From Microvirga flocculans ATCC BAA-817 (GTDB lineage Bacteria > Pseudomonadota > Alphaproteobacteria > Rhizobiales > Beijerinckiaceae), in NCBI RefSeq assembly GCF_000518665.1, contig NZ_JAEA01000007.1, positions 186,001 to 250,000 of the forward strand: 64,000 nucleotides of DNA. Reading direction: 5' to 3'. Below the pieces are notes generated by a model. That model had not been told where the DNA came from, searched no databases, and worked only from the letters and a program-made list of their open reading frames with translations. Of the stretch, positions 46,261 through 55,261 are shown piece by piece. Position numbers and translations under genes: made by a program. The first letter of the stretch is position 1. The number at the start of each line of letters is the position of its first letter.

Positions 46261-47856
46261 TCAGTTCTTCTTCGCTTGTGACATGTCGTTGTCGCTGAAG
46301 GACGGGCCGAGGATGAAATTCTCCACGTTCTTGCGAACGGCCGCCACTTCCGTCTGCTGCAGGAAGATCACGAAGGGACCGTCGTCGAGCACGGCCTTCT
46401 GGAGTTCCTTGTACATCTGAGCGCGCTTCTCGCCGTCACGCTCCATCACGGCAGCGCGGGTCTTGGCGGTCAGCGGGCCCGGATCCCAGGCGTTGCGCCA
46501 TGCGAGCGGCTTGGCCTTAGCCCCGTCCGAGTTGTCGTCGTTGGCCGCGAAGGTGTCGGCGTTCGAGTTCGGGTCCTGATAGTCCGAGCCCCAGTTGCCG
46601 ATATAGATATCGTGCTGGCGGGCGCGGTACTTGGTCAGGGCCTGCTTGGAGTCCATCGGCAGGATCTCGAGCTTGATGCCCGCCTGCGCGAAGGTCTGCT
46701 GCATCGCCTGGGCGACGCCGGTGATCTCGGCGGTGGAACGGGTGTCCATGGTCACCGAGAAGCCGTCCTTCAGGCCGGCCTTCGCAAGCAGCTCCTTCGC
46801 CTTGGCGACGTCGAGCTTGTAGGGGTTGTTGCTCTCGGCGCCCAGGAAGCCCTTGGGCAGGAAGTTCTGGTGCACTTCGCCCTTGTTCTTCATGATGGTG
46901 TCGGCGATCGCCTGGTAGTCGACGAGATACTTCAGGGCCTGACGAACCTCGGGCTTCGCCAGGTTCGGGTTCTTCTGGTTCAGGCCGAGATAGTAGACCG
47001 TGCCCTTCGGAGCGCTCTGGATCTTGACGTCCGCGTTCTTGGACATCGCGGCGAGCTCTTCCGGATTCAGGTTGCGGGCCACGTCGATGTCGCCCTTCTC
47101 GAGCAGAAGGCGCTGGCTCGCGGTTTCCTTGATGTGACGATAGATGACGCGGGCGAGGGGCGTCTTCTTCTCGTAGTTCGGGTTGCGCTCGAGAACGATG
47201 ACCTCGTTGGCCTTCCAATCGCGCATGATATACGGGCCAGAGCCGGCATAATGGGTCTTCAGCCAGTTATAGCCCCAGTCGCCGTCCTTCTCGTTCTGCA
47301 CGAGCAGCTTCTTGTCGACGATGGAGGCAACCGAGTTGCCGAGGCAGTAGAGAACCAGGGTCGGGGCGTAGGCCTTGTCGACCTCGATGGTGAGCTCGAG
47401 CGGTCCCGTCTGCTTGATCTTGTCCTTCACGTTGTCCTTCGTCAGGCCGAACTGGCCGAGAATGAAGGCCGGGGACTTGTCGAGCGACACGGCGCGCTGG
47501 AGGGAGTAAACCACATCCTCTGCCGTGATCGGATTGCCGGAAGCGAACTTTCTGTTCGGCTTGAGCTTGAAGGTGTAGGTCTTGCCATCCGGCGACACGG
47601 TCCAGGATTCAGCGACCTGACCGGAGATCTTGGACACGTCCTTGATATCGTAGGTGATCAGGCGCTCATAAGTGTTGCCGGCGATCTCGGATGCGCTCAT
47701 CTCAAAGATTTCAGCCGGATCGAGCGAGATGATGTCGTCGCTCTGCCAGGCCTGGACGAGGGTGTCCGGCGGCGTCGCTGCCTTAACGGCAGAAAACGAG
47801 GTCGCCATGGAAGCAACCATGGCGGCGGATAGGAGAAATTTCGGAAGTCTCTTCAT
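46261..47856 (-). CDS. Peptide ABC transporter substrate-binding protein (family 5)
   Basis: 531 aa. The signal peptide starts MKRLPKFLLSAAMVAS and ends near VKAAT. The mature protein belongs to the large SBP family 5: the LDPAEIFEMSASEI opening, WTVSPDGKTYTFKLKPNRKFASGNPITAEDVVYSLQR, and GSGPYIMRDW. The ATG at 47856 has AAGGGA eight bases upstream; an in-frame start at 47919 adds residues that do not look like a signal. First gene of the five-gene importer plus dipeptidase. It is expected to bind di- or tripeptides. Confidence 0.93.
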   Translation of the reverse strand: MKRLPKFLLSAAMVASMATSFSAVKAATPPDTLVQAWQSDDIISLDPAEIFEMSASEIAGNTYERLITYDIKDVSKISGQVAESWTVSPDGKTYTFKLKPNRKFASGNPITAEDVVYSLQRAVSLDKSPAFILGQFGLTKDNVKDKIKQTGPLELTIEVDKAYAPTLVLYCLGNSVASIVDKKLLVQNEKDGDWGYNWLKTHYAGSGPYIMRDWKANEVIVLERNPNYEKKTPLARVIYRHIKETASQRLLLEKGDIDVARNLNPEELAAMSKNADVKIQSAPKGTVYYLGLNQKNPNLAKPEVRQALKYLVDYQAIADTIMKNKGEVHQNFLPKGFLGAESNNPYKLDVAKAKELLAKAGLKDGFSVTMDTRSTAEITGVAQAMQQTFAQAGIKLEILPMDSKQALTKYRARQHDIYIGNWGSDYQDPNSNADTFAANDDNSDGAKAKPLAWRNAWDPGPLTAKTRAAVMERDGEKRAQMYKELQKAVLDDGPFVIFLQQTEVAAVRKNVENFILGPSFSDNDMSQAKKN

Positions 47857-48068
47857 TGGCCATTCCCTTGCAGCGCTAGGAGCGCTTGTTGTGCGCCGAT
47901 ATGAATGCAAATCACACAAGCGCTGTCGAGTCTAGCAACTGGTTTTGAACTGGCAAACTTTGTGCAGCCCTTGGTGAACCTGCCCAGTTGCGGTGCAGCG
48001 ATCCGGGTTGGCCTTGCGGGGCAAATTGTGGCAAAGGCTGCCTGTCTCTTTCGATCGGATGAAACACA

Positions 48069-49469
48069 GTGTCTGAAGAAGCCAAGAAAACGGGTGCCAA
48101 CACCATGTGGGGCGGACGGTTCTCGTCCTCGCCCAGCGCGCTCATGGAAGCCATCAACGCCTCCATCGATTTCGACAAGCGACTGGCTTCGCAGGACATC
48201 CAGGGCTCCATCGCCCACAGCGCCATGCTGGCGAAGCAGGGGATCATCGCGGAGAGCGACCGGGACGCTATCCACCAGGGGTTGCAGCGGGTCCTCGGCG
48301 AAATCGAATCCGGCTCCTTCACCTTCTCCAGGGCGCTCGAAGACATCCACATGAACGTGGAGAGCAGGCTTCGCGAGATCGTCGGCGATCCGGCGGCCCG
48401 CCTCCACACGGCCCGCAGCCGCAACGACCAGGTCGCCACGGACACCCGCCTGTGGGTGCGCGAAGCCCATGACAGGACCGATGAGCAGCTCACCCGGCTG
48501 ATCAAGGCGCTTCTCGACAAGGCCGAGGCCCATGCCGCGACCGTCATGCCCGGCTTCACCCATCTCCAGAGCGCCCAGCCGGTGACCTTCGGCCATCACC
48601 TCATGGCCTATGTGGAGATGTTCGGTCGCGACCGCAGCCGCTTCCGCGATTCCCGCAGGCGGCTCAACGAATGCCCCCTGGGCGCGGGGGCGCTCGCCGG
48701 CACGTCCTTCCCCATCGACCGGCACATGACCGCCAAGGCGCTCGGCTTCGACGGTCCGACCCGCAACTCGCTGGATACGGTTTCCGACCGGGACAGCCTG
48801 CTCGAGTTCATGGCGGCAGCCTCCATCTGCGCCATGCACCTCTCGCGGCTGGCGGAAGAAATCATCATCTGGATGTCCGCGCCCTTCGGCTTCATCCGCC
48901 TGCCGGACCGCTGGACGACCGGCTCCAGCATGATGCCGCAGAAGCGCAATCCCGACGCGGCCGAGCTGGTGCGCGGCAAGACCGGGCGCGTGATCGGCTC
49001 CCTGGTTTCGCTGCTGACCGTCATGAAGGGCCTGCCGCTCGCCTATTCCAAGGACATGCAGGAGGACAAGGAGCAGCTCTTCGACGCGGCCGACACCATC
49101 GAGATCGTGCTGGCCGCCACGACCGGCATGATCCTGGACCTGGAGCCCGTTCCGGAGCGGATGGCGGCGGTAGCCGGCGCCGGGTTTTCCACGGCGACGG
49201 ATCTCGCCGACTGGCTCGTGCGCAGCCTCAACATCCCGTTCCGCGATGCCCACCACGTCACGGGCCGCATCGTCTCCGAGGCGGAGAAGCGCGGCTGCAC
49301 CCTGGAAGAGCTGCCGCTCGAGGCCATGCAGGCGGTCGAGCCCAAGATCCACAAGGGCATCTTCGACGTCCTGGGCGTCGAGAACTCCGTCCGCTCCCGC
49401 ACGAGCTTCGGCGGCACCTCGCCCGTCCGTGTGGCCGAGCAGGTCGCCTGGTGGCGGGAGCGGGTCTGA
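48069..49469 (+). CDS. argH: Argininosuccinate lyase
   Basis: 466 aa. Splits argininosuccinate to arginine and fumarate in arginine synthesis. The start [48 protein letters not shown] and the fumarase/lyase signature [15 protein letters not shown] (catalytic Ser loop near residue 280) are all present. Normal length. A GTG start is used. Followed by a terminator at 49496; not linked here to other arg genes. It diverges from the dipeptide importer. Confidence 0.97.
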   Translation: MSEEAKKTGANTMWGGRFSSSPSALMEAINASIDFDKRLASQDIQGSIAHSAMLAKQGIIAESDRDAIHQGLQRVLGEIESGSFTFSRALEDIHMNVESRLREIVGDPAARLHTARSRNDQVATDTRLWVREAHDRTDEQLTRLIKALLDKAEAHAATVMPGFTHLQSAQPVTFGHHLMAYVEMFGRDRSRFRDSRRRLNECPLGAGALAGTSFPIDRHMTAKALGFDGPTRNSLDTVSDRDSLLEFMAAASICAMHLSRLAEEIIIWMSAPFGFIRLPDRWTTGSSMMPQKRNPDAAELVRGKTGRVIGSLVSLLTVMKGLPLAYSKDMQEDKEQLFDAADTIEIVLAATTGMILDLEPVPERMAAVAGAGFSTATDLADWLVRSLNIPFRDAHHVTGRIVSEAEKRGCTLEELPLEAMQAVEPKIHKGIFDVLGVENSVRSRTSFGGTSPVRVAEQVAWWRERV

Positions 49470-49495
49470 TCCTGCCCTGTCACGATCATGAACGG

Positions 49496-49526
49496 ACCCT
49501 GCCGGGTGATCCGGCAGGGTCTTGAT
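49496..49526 (+). terminator. Terminator of argH
   Basis: A perfect 10-bp stem ACCCTGCCGG/CCGGCAGGGT with a GTGAT loop, then CTTGAT, 26 bases after the stop codon. Confidence 0.75.
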
Positions 49527-49639
49527 AGGGCACCGCGCCATCGCCATATTGCTGGCAGCGGTCCTGTCCGGGATCGCCTGAGCGCCGCATCAGCGGGCTC
49601 AAAACCCACCGAAGTGCCTCTCAAACTTGGGCTTCGAAC

Positions 49640-50074
49640 ATGTCGCGTCAGTCGCCCTTCGGGCATCCGTTTCTGTTAGGCTTCGATGAGATCGAGCAGG
49701 CGCTCGATCGGGTCGCCAAGGCGGCAGGAGACGGTTATCCGCCCTACAATATCGAGCGTCTGGCTCGCACCGAAAAGGCTCCCGAGCGTCTGCGCATCAC
49801 CCTGGCCGTCGCCGGATTCACCCGGGATCAGCTGGAGGTGACCCTGGAGGAGAACCAGCTCGTCATCCGGGGGCGCCAGTCCGACGACAAGACAAGGCAC
49901 TTCCTTCATCGCGGCATCGCCGCCCGTCAATTCCAGCGCACCTTCCTCCTCGTCGACGGCATGGAGGTCATGGGCGCGGACCTGTCCAATGGCCTGTTGT
50001 CGATCGATCTCGTCCGGCCCGAGCCGGAACGGATCATCCGCAAGATCGACATCGCCGCCTCGGACAAGGTGTGA
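49640..50074 (+). CDS. Hsp20/alpha-crystallin small heat-shock protein
   Basis: 144 aa, IbpA-like holdase chaperone. The start FLLGFDEIEQALDRVAKAAGDGYPPYNIER is characteristic of alphaproteobacterial Hsp20. The alpha-crystallin domain (about 45-135) includes LRITLAVAGFTRDQLEVTLEENQLVIRG and the GLLSIDL element in place of the usual GVL-type strand. It is followed 25 bases later by a DUF1150 gene, a conserved pairing in this order. No ROSE-type thermometer was recognised in its short leader. Confidence 0.93.
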   Translation: MSRQSPFGHPFLLGFDEIEQALDRVAKAAGDGYPPYNIERLARTEKAPERLRITLAVAGFTRDQLEVTLEENQLVIRGRQSDDKTRHFLHRGIAARQFQRTFLLVDGMEVMGADLSNGLLSIDLVRPEPERIIRKIDIAASDKV

Positions 50075-50099
50075 CGGCATCCGCATCAAGGAGATGTCC

Positions 50100-50366
50100 A
50101 TGAACTTCGATATCAAGAATTCTCACGCGCCGGTCCCCGATGTGTCCGAACTGGCGAGCCTGGGCCTCGGCCAGATGGCCTATGTGAAGCCCATGGAATC
50201 CGATGAGGTCGCCCGGCTCTTTCCGCAGGCGCCGAAGCTCCAGCCCGGCATGCGTCTCTTCGCGCTCCTCTCGGCCAGCGGCGAGCCTATTCTGCTCACC
50301 GACAACCGCGACGCCGCGGTCGCCAATGCCTGGGCGCACGACCTGACGACGGTGAGCCTGCATTAA
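50100..50366 (+). CDS. DUF1150 family protein
   Basis: 88 aa. A small cytosolic protein with family residues LASLGLGQMAYVKPM and LFALLSASGEPILLTDNRDAAVANAW. Two ATGs are possible; AAGGAG ends six bases before the ATG at 50100, while it directly abuts the ATG at 50094, so I chose 50100. Function unknown. The constant position behind Hsp20 suggests a role in proteostasis or simple co-regulation. Its stop codon lies in the loop of a terminator hairpin. Confidence 0.85.
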   Translation: MNFDIKNSHAPVPDVSELASLGLGQMAYVKPMESDEVARLFPQAPKLQPGMRLFALLSASGEPILLTDNRDAAVANAWAHDLTTVSLH

Positions 50367-50386
50367 GGCTCACCCTCCTTTCTTTC
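50351..50386 (+). terminator. Terminator overlapping the DUF1150 stop codon
   Basis: GGTGAGCC/GGCTCACC (8 bp) with an 8-base loop that contains the TAA stop, followed by CTCCTTTCTTTC. Confidence 0.65.
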
Positions 50387-50393
50387 ACAGGCA

Positions 50394-50435
50394 GCATTCT
50401 TGACGGCGAATCGGATCCGCTTCGCTAAAGAATGC
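50394..50435. terminator. Convergent hairpin after the hydrolase gene
   Basis: The outer arms GCATTCTT/AAGAATGC and inner arms GCGAA/TTCGC form an interrupted stem. It lies between convergent genes and directly abuts the hydrolase stop. Confidence 0.5.
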
Positions 50436-50436
50436 G

Positions 50437-51192
50437 CTAGGCGATGGCCGCGACGGCGGCGATCAGCCGCTCGATGTCCTCGGGCCGGGAGAGGCGGTGG
50501 TCGCCGTCCTTGATCAGGGTCACGGAGACGCTGTCTCCCGGCAGGTGCTCCACCACTTCCAGCGCATGGCTCCAGGGCACGTCGGGGTCCTCCATTCCCT
50601 GCAGGATATGGACCGGGCAGCCGGTCTGGATCGGCCCTCCGAGAAGGAGATGCCGGCGGCCGTCCTCGATCAGTTTCCAGGTGATGGGGTAGGGGCTTTC
50701 GGAATAGGCCGATGGCCGGTGATATACGCCCTTCTCCTGAATGCTGTGCCTGAGGTCCTCGGGAAACCGGTCCCACATCAGCCTCTCGGTCATGTCTACG
50801 GCCGGGGCGATGAGCACTATCCCGACGGGCGCGAGGTCGGGCCGCTTTTCCATCAGGGACCGTGCTGCGAGCAAACCGATCCAGCCCCCCATGGACGAGC
50901 CGACGAGAATCGGCCGCTCCCGGATGCAGGTTTCGATCACGGCAAGGGCTTCCTCGAGCCAGCGGGAGATCGTGCCCTCCTCGAAGGCGCCGCCCGATTC
51001 GCCGTGGCCGCTGTAGTCGAACCGCACGAAAGCGCGGGCCTTCGCCGCGGCCCAGTCGTCGAGGGCGGTTGCCTTGGTGGCCCGCATGTCCGACTTGAAG
51101 CCGCCGAGCCAGACGACCGGCGGGCCCTTTCCCTCACGGGCAAGAACGGCGATGGGGCGGGCATCCTGGCCGACCGTGACGCTTTGCGGCAT
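50437..51192 (-). CDS. Alpha/beta-hydrolase
   Basis: 251 aa. Oxyanion region VVWLGGFKSDM, FDYSGHGESGG, nucleophile elbow VGSSMGGW (Ser near residue 103), acid in LQGMEDPDVP, histidine in KDGDHRLSRPED. This resembles cytosolic carboxylesterase/thioesterase-type proteins related to ABHD10 or YqiA-like hydrolases. Start at 51192 with GAGGA upstream; an alternative ATG at 51231 would add 13 residues. Divergent from the glycosyltransferase gene. Confidence 0.87.
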   Translation of the reverse strand: MPQSVTVGQDARPIAVLAREGKGPPVVWLGGFKSDMRATKATALDDWAAAKARAFVRFDYSGHGESGGAFEEGTISRWLEEALAVIETCIRERPILVGSSMGGWIGLLAARSLMEKRPDLAPVGIVLIAPAVDMTERLMWDRFPEDLRHSIQEKGVYHRPSAYSESPYPITWKLIEDGRRHLLLGGPIQTGCPVHILQGMEDPDVPWSHALEVVEHLPGDSVSVTLIKDGDHRLSRPEDIERLIAAVAAIA

Positions 51193-51262
51193 GGTTAACT
51201 CATCCTCAACTGCTTTGAAGCAAGCGTTCATAGACGATTCTTATGAGAAGGCTCCTACTTCC

Positions 51263-52507
51263 GTGAGTTTTTCATCGCGACCCGGCGGCGGGGCGGCTTT
51301 TCCGCTCTCTCACGTCCACCCGCTGGCGGGCCGGACCATCCTTCAGATCGTCCCCGAGCTCGAGGCGGGGGGGGCGGAGCGCACCACCGTCGACATCGCC
51401 GAGGGGCTGGTCCATGCCGGAGCCCGGGCGCTGATCGCAACGGAAGGCGGGCGGCTGGTCGGCGAGCTTCAAACCAAGGGCGGCATCTGGATTCCTTTCC
51501 CCGCGGCGACGAAGAACCCGTTCTCCATGCTCCTCAACGTGCGAAAGCTCGCACGGATCTGCTACACCGAGCGCGTTTCCCTCATTCACGCCCGCTCGCG
51601 GGCGCCGGCCTGGGTGGCGCTGGGGGCCGCGCGCTCCCTCAACATCCCCTTCGTGACGACCTATCACGGCAGCTATTCCGGCCGTTCCTCGGTGAAGGTT
51701 CTCTACAATTCCGTGATGGCCCGTGGAGATGCCGTCATCGCCAATTCCCATTACACGGGCGATCTCATCCGCTCGGTCTATCCCCAGGCCGCAAACCGCA
51801 TCCAGGTCATCCACCGGGGAACGGACTTTTCCGTCTTTTCGCCCCACGCCGTGTCCCCGGAGCGAATCGAGGCCTTGCGCAAGGCCTGGGGGGTGGCCCC
51901 TCACGAGCGCGTGGTGCTGCTCGCCGCCCGCCTGACCGGCTGGAAGGGGCAGAAAGTCCTGATCGAGGCCGCCGCCAGGTTGCGGGACGCGGGCCTCGCC
52001 GACGTGGCCTATATCCTCGCGGGCGATCCGCAGGGGCGGGATTCCTATGTGAAGGAGCTCGACAGCCTCATTGAGGCGCGGGGGCTCAAGGGCATCGTCC
52101 GCCGGGTCGGCCATTGCACCGACATGCCGGCCGCCTTCCTGGCGGCTTCGGTCGTCACCGTTCCCTCGACGGAGCCCGAGGCCTTCGGCCGCTCCGCGGT
52201 GGAGGCCCAGGCCATGGGCACGCCGGTGGTCGTCTCCGATCTCGGGGCCGTGCCGGAGACGGTGCTCGCCCCGCCCGCCGTCGCCCCTCACGAGCGGACC
52301 GGCTGGCGAATCCCGGCAGGCGATGCGGAGGCCCTGGCCGAGGCGCTCGGGGCCGCGCTCGGCCTCGGCGCCAGCGCCAGGATCGCCTTGAGCGCCAGGG
52401 CCAGGGCGCATGTGGAGCGTCACTTCTCGCTCGAACGCATGGTCTCGAGCACCCTGGACGTCTATTCCGCCCTTCTCGAGAGCCGATTCAGCCATAGAAC
52501 AAGTTGA
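51263..52507 (+). CDS. Glycosyltransferase family 4 protein
   Basis: 414 aa, GT-B fold. The N-terminal domain begins [35 protein letters not shown] is the hinge. The donor-site [20 protein letters not shown] (E-x7-E) near residue 310 is the GT1/GT4 nucleotide-sugar motif. Probably builds a lipopolysaccharide core or other surface glycan at the inner membrane. Start: GTG at 51263 with GAGAAGG eleven bases upstream; longer frames would overlap the divergent hydrolase. Sugar donor unknown. Confidence 0.88.
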   Translation: MSFSSRPGGGAAFPLSHVHPLAGRTILQIVPELEAGGAERTTVDIAEGLVHAGARALIATEGGRLVGELQTKGGIWIPFPAATKNPFSMLLNVRKLARICYTERVSLIHARSRAPAWVALGAARSLNIPFVTTYHGSYSGRSSVKVLYNSVMARGDAVIANSHYTGDLIRSVYPQAANRIQVIHRGTDFSVFSPHAVSPERIEALRKAWGVAPHERVVLLAARLTGWKGQKVLIEAAARLRDAGLADVAYILAGDPQGRDSYVKELDSLIEARGLKGIVRRVGHCTDMPAAFLAASVVTVPSTEPEAFGRSAVEAQAMGTPVVVSDLGAVPETVLAPPAVAPHERTGWRIPAGDAEALAEALGAALGLGASARIALSARARAHVERHFSLERMVSSTLDVYSALLESRFSHRTS

Positions 52508-52608
52508 CTTCGCGCGCGTTTGCGCGAAATGTCGAATCATTCGCGGCAAGACTGAGCAGACACTCCGGGATCCCTCGGGATCACCGATCCTCGGTCGAGC
52601 CCTTCAAC

Positions 52609-52625
52609 AGGAGATACGAGCCATT
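52609..52625 (+). promoter_or_regulatory. infC ribosome-binding site with ATT start codon
   Basis: AGGAG (52609-52613) is followed nine bases later by in-frame ATT (52623-52625). The first ATG in frame is 21 bases from the SD, too far. The ATT start gives a 180-residue IF3, the length of the E. coli protein, which also uses ATT. Confidence 0.65.
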
Positions 52626-53165
52626 CGCAGACCAATGAGACCCATGCCGGTTCCCCAGAAGGAGGGACCGCGCGCCAACCGAGACATTCGCGGCGTTCGC
52701 GAAGTGCAGCTGATCGATGATGCCGGGCAGAACCGGGGCGTGATGCCCTTCTTCGACGCCCTCAAGGTTGCCGAAGAGGCGGGCCTCGATCTCGTGGAGA
52801 TCTCGCCGAACGCCACTCCTCCCGTCTGCAAGATCCTCGATTACGGCAAGTACCGCTTTCTTGAACAGAAGAAGGCCGCCGAGGCGCGCAAGAAGCAGAA
52901 GACGGTCGAGGTCAAGGAAATTAAGCTGCGTCCCGGCATCGACGACCACGATTACGAGGTCAAGATGAAGGCGATGAAGGGCTTCTTCGAGGAAGGCAAC
53001 AAGGTGAAGATCACCCTGCGCTTCCGTGGCCGCGAGATGGCGCACCAGCAGCTCGGCCTGAAGGTGCTCGACCGGGTGAAGGCCGATGTGGGCGATCTCG
53101 CCAAGGTCGAGATGGAGCCCAATTTCGAGGGCCGCCAGGTCGTGATGGTCCTGGCTCCCCGGTAA
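52623..53165 (+). CDS. infC: Translation initiation factor IF-3
   Basis: 180 aa from an ATT start. Binds the 30S subunit, prevents subunit joining and rejects wrong initiator codons. N-domain with [27 protein letters not shown]; the linker-like [39 protein letters not shown]; and the C-domain [13 protein letters not shown]. The rare start codon would allow IF-3 to limit its own synthesis, as established in E. coli. Alternative ATG starts at 52635 and 52644 would shorten it by 4 or 7 residues. A terminator follows, and rpmI-rplT lie beyond. Confidence 0.95.
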   Translation: MRRPMRPMPVPQKEGPRANRDIRGVREVQLIDDAGQNRGVMPFFDALKVAEEAGLDLVEISPNATPPVCKILDYGKYRFLEQKKAAEARKKQKTVEVKEIKLRPGIDDHDYEVKMKAMKGFFEEGNKVKITLRFRGREMAHQQLGLKVLDRVKADVGDLAKVEMEPNFEGRQVVMVLAPR

Positions 53166-53188
53166 AGGGTTCCATAGGATCTGATTTC

Positions 53189-53222
53189 ATGGCCGCCGCG
53201 ATCCCGGCGGCCATTGCTTTTC
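53189..53222 (+). terminator. Terminator between infC and rpmI
   Basis: A perfect 10-bp stem ATGGCCGCCG/CGGCGGCCAT, loop CGATCC, then TGCTTTTC. It separates infC from the ribosomal-protein pair, or attenuates read-through. Confidence 0.7.
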
Positions 53223-53363
53223 AGGCGGTCTTCTGCCATAAGGCCGCCTTCATTGAACCGCCCGGCCGTTAGGGCTGCCGTGGCGGTTCGTTTTGCTCAA
53301 GCAGCAATGATAGGGCCGAAAGGGCGGTTTACTGCCCTCCCGGCCTGACCAAAGGAGAGCCAA

Positions 53364-53564
53364 ATGCCCAAGCTGAAGACGAAATCGGGCGCGAAAAAGC
53401 GCTTCAAGATCACTGGCACCGGCAAGGTCGTCTACGCCCAGTCCGGCAAGCGCCATGGGATGATCAAGCGGACCAACAAGCAGATCCGCAACCTGCGCGG
53501 CACCACGACCCTGTTCGAGGGCGACGCGTACAACGTGAAGAAGTACTTCCTGCCGAACGGCTAA
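53364..53564 (+). CDS. rpmI: 50S ribosomal protein L35
   Basis: 66 aa, highly basic. [20 protein letters not shown] at the start and [12 protein letters not shown] are the L35 signature. GGAGAG lies upstream of the ATG. Coupled to rplT 42 bases downstream. Confidence 0.97.
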   Translation: MPKLKTKSGAKKRFKITGTGKVVYAQSGKRHGMIKRTNKQIRNLRGTTTLFEGDAYNVKKYFLPNG

Positions 53565-53606
53565 GGCGGTTCTTCCCCACATCCCGGATTTTGAAGGAGT
53601 TTTTCC

Positions 53607-53975
53607 ATGGCCCGCGTCAAACGGGGCGTTACCGCCCACGCCAAGCACAAGAAGGTTTTCAAGGCCGCCAAGGGTTTCTACGGCCGCCGCAAGAACACGA
53701 TCCGCATCGCCAAGCAGGCGGTCGAGAAGAGCATGCAATATGCCACTCGCGACCGTCGCAACAAGAAGCGCACGTTCCGCGCTCTCTGGATCCAGCGCCT
53801 CAACGCTGCGGTCCGCGTGCATGGCCTGACCTATTCCCGATTTATCGACGGTCTCGGCAAGGCTGGGATCGAGGTCGATCGCAAGGTCCTGTCCGAGCTG
53901 GCCATCCATGAGCCGGCGGCTTTCGCCGCTTACGTGGAGCGCGCCAAGGCTGCCCTGCCGCAGCAGGCCGCTTAA
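53607..53975 (+). CDS. rplT: 50S ribosomal protein L20
   Basis: 122 aa. [29 protein letters not shown] is the N-terminal rRNA-binding extension, and [13 protein letters not shown] the globular signature. An early assembly protein of the 50S subunit that in many bacteria also represses its own operon. The GAAGGAG RBS is strong. Confidence 0.97.
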   Translation: MARVKRGVTAHAKHKKVFKAAKGFYGRRKNTIRIAKQAVEKSMQYATRDRRNKKRTFRALWIQRLNAAVRVHGLTYSRFIDGLGKAGIEVDRKVLSELAIHEPAAFAAYVERAKAALPQQAA

Positions 53976-53995
53976 AGCCGGATAGACTAGCTTTC

Positions 53996-54021
53996 GGTGC
54001 GGCTGGCTTGTCAGCCGCACC
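53996..54021 (+). terminator. Hairpin between rplT and pheS
   Basis: A 10-bp perfect stem GGTGCGGCTG/CAGCCGCACC with a 6-base loop, 20 bases after rplT, with only a weak T-run. It could be a terminator or an attenuator of pheST. No phenylalanine-rich leader peptide is seen. Confidence 0.5.
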
Positions 54022-54166
54022 GCCTTACTCCCCCTTCTCCGAGACCATCTGCGCTGACGGCTGATTGCTGTCGGTCGCTTTTTCGCGGCTCGGACGACTT
54101 GACGGTTCCCGCGCCGCGCCTCACTCAAGGCGCCTGGATTTGGCGCTTGCATCTGGCCAGGGACCG

Positions 54167-55249
54167 ATGACCGATCTCAACCATCTCGAACGTGACCTGC
54201 TCACCCAGGTCGAAGCCGCCGGAGACGAGGCGGCTCTGGAAACCGTGCGCGTCGCCGCGCTCGGCAAGAAGGGCTCCGTCTCCGAACTGCTCAAGACCCT
54301 CGGCGCCATGACGCCCGAGGAGCGCAAGGAACGCGGACCGCTCATCAACGGCCTGCGCGACAGGGTGCAGGGCGCGATCGCGGCCAAGAAGGAAAGCCTC
54401 GCCGAGGCCGCCCTGGAGGCCCGTCTCGCGGCTGAGCGCATCGACGTGACGCTTCCCGTTCCGGAAGCGCCGGAATCGCGCGGGCGCATCCATCCGATCA
54501 GCCAGGTCATCGAGGAGCTGACGGCGATCTTCGCCGATATGGGCTTCTCCGTGGCCGAGGGGCCGGACATCGAGACGGACTACCTCAACTTCACGGCGCT
54601 CAACTTTCCCGAAGGCCATCCGGCCCGCGAGATGCACGACACCTTCTTCCTCGCCCCCGACGAGAAGGGCGAGCGCAAGGTGCTGCGCACCCACACTTCG
54701 CCGGTGCAGATCCGCACGATGATGGCGCAGAAGCCGCCGATCCGGGTAATCATCCCGGGGCGCACCTACCGCCATGACTCGGACCAGACCCACACGCCGA
54801 TGTTCCATCAGGTGGAGGGCCTCGTCATCGACAAGCAGGCCAATATCGCGCACATGAAGTGGATCCTGGAGGAGTTCTGCAAGGCCTTCTTCGAGGTCGA
54901 CCAGGTGAAGATGCGGTTCCGCCCGTCCTTCTTCCCCTTCACCGAGCCGTCGGCCGAGGTCGATATCCAGTGCTCGCGTAAGGGAGGCGAGATCCGCTTC
55001 GGCGAGGGCAACGACTGGCTCGAGATCCTCGGCTGCGGCATGGTCCATCCGAATGTTCTGCGCAATTGCGGGCTCGACCCGGACGAGTACCAGGGTTTTG
55101 CCTGGGGCATGGGGATCGACCGCATCGCCATGCTCAAATACGGCATGCCGGACCTGCGCCCCTTCTTCGAGGCCGATGTGCGCTGGCTGAACCATTACGG
55201 CTTCCGCCCGCTCGACATTCCGTCCCTCGTCGGCGGCCTGACCGCGTAA
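54167..55249 (+). CDS. pheS: Phenylalanine--tRNA ligase alpha subunit
   Basis: 360 aa. Catalytic subunit of the alpha2-beta2 enzyme. The N-terminal coiled coil ([23 protein letters not shown]) binds tRNA. The class II core has motif 2 [12 protein letters not shown]...[23 protein letters not shown] and motif 3 [21 protein letters not shown] at 54167 gives the standard start; a longer upstream frame is not supported. 12 bases before pheT. Confidence 0.97.
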   Translation: MTDLNHLERDLLTQVEAAGDEAALETVRVAALGKKGSVSELLKTLGAMTPEERKERGPLINGLRDRVQGAIAAKKESLAEAALEARLAAERIDVTLPVPEAPESRGRIHPISQVIEELTAIFADMGFSVAEGPDIETDYLNFTALNFPEGHPAREMHDTFFLAPDEKGERKVLRTHTSPVQIRTMMAQKPPIRVIIPGRTYRHDSDQTHTPMFHQVEGLVIDKQANIAHMKWILEEFCKAFFEVDQVKMRFRPSFFPFTEPSAEVDIQCSRKGGEIRFGEGNDWLEILGCGMVHPNVLRNCGLDPDEYQGFAWGMGIDRIAMLKYGMPDLRPFFEADVRWLNHYGFRPLDIPSLVGGLTA

Positions 55250-55261
55250 AGGAGAGCAACC

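Noticed and set aside
49488-49679. A 63-codon frame between argH and hsp20
   Set aside because: It runs through the argH terminator and into the Hsp20 gene; not credible.
53976-54166. A phenylalanine leader peptide controlling pheST
   Set aside because: A hairpin is present, but no short frame with clustered Phe codons precedes it.
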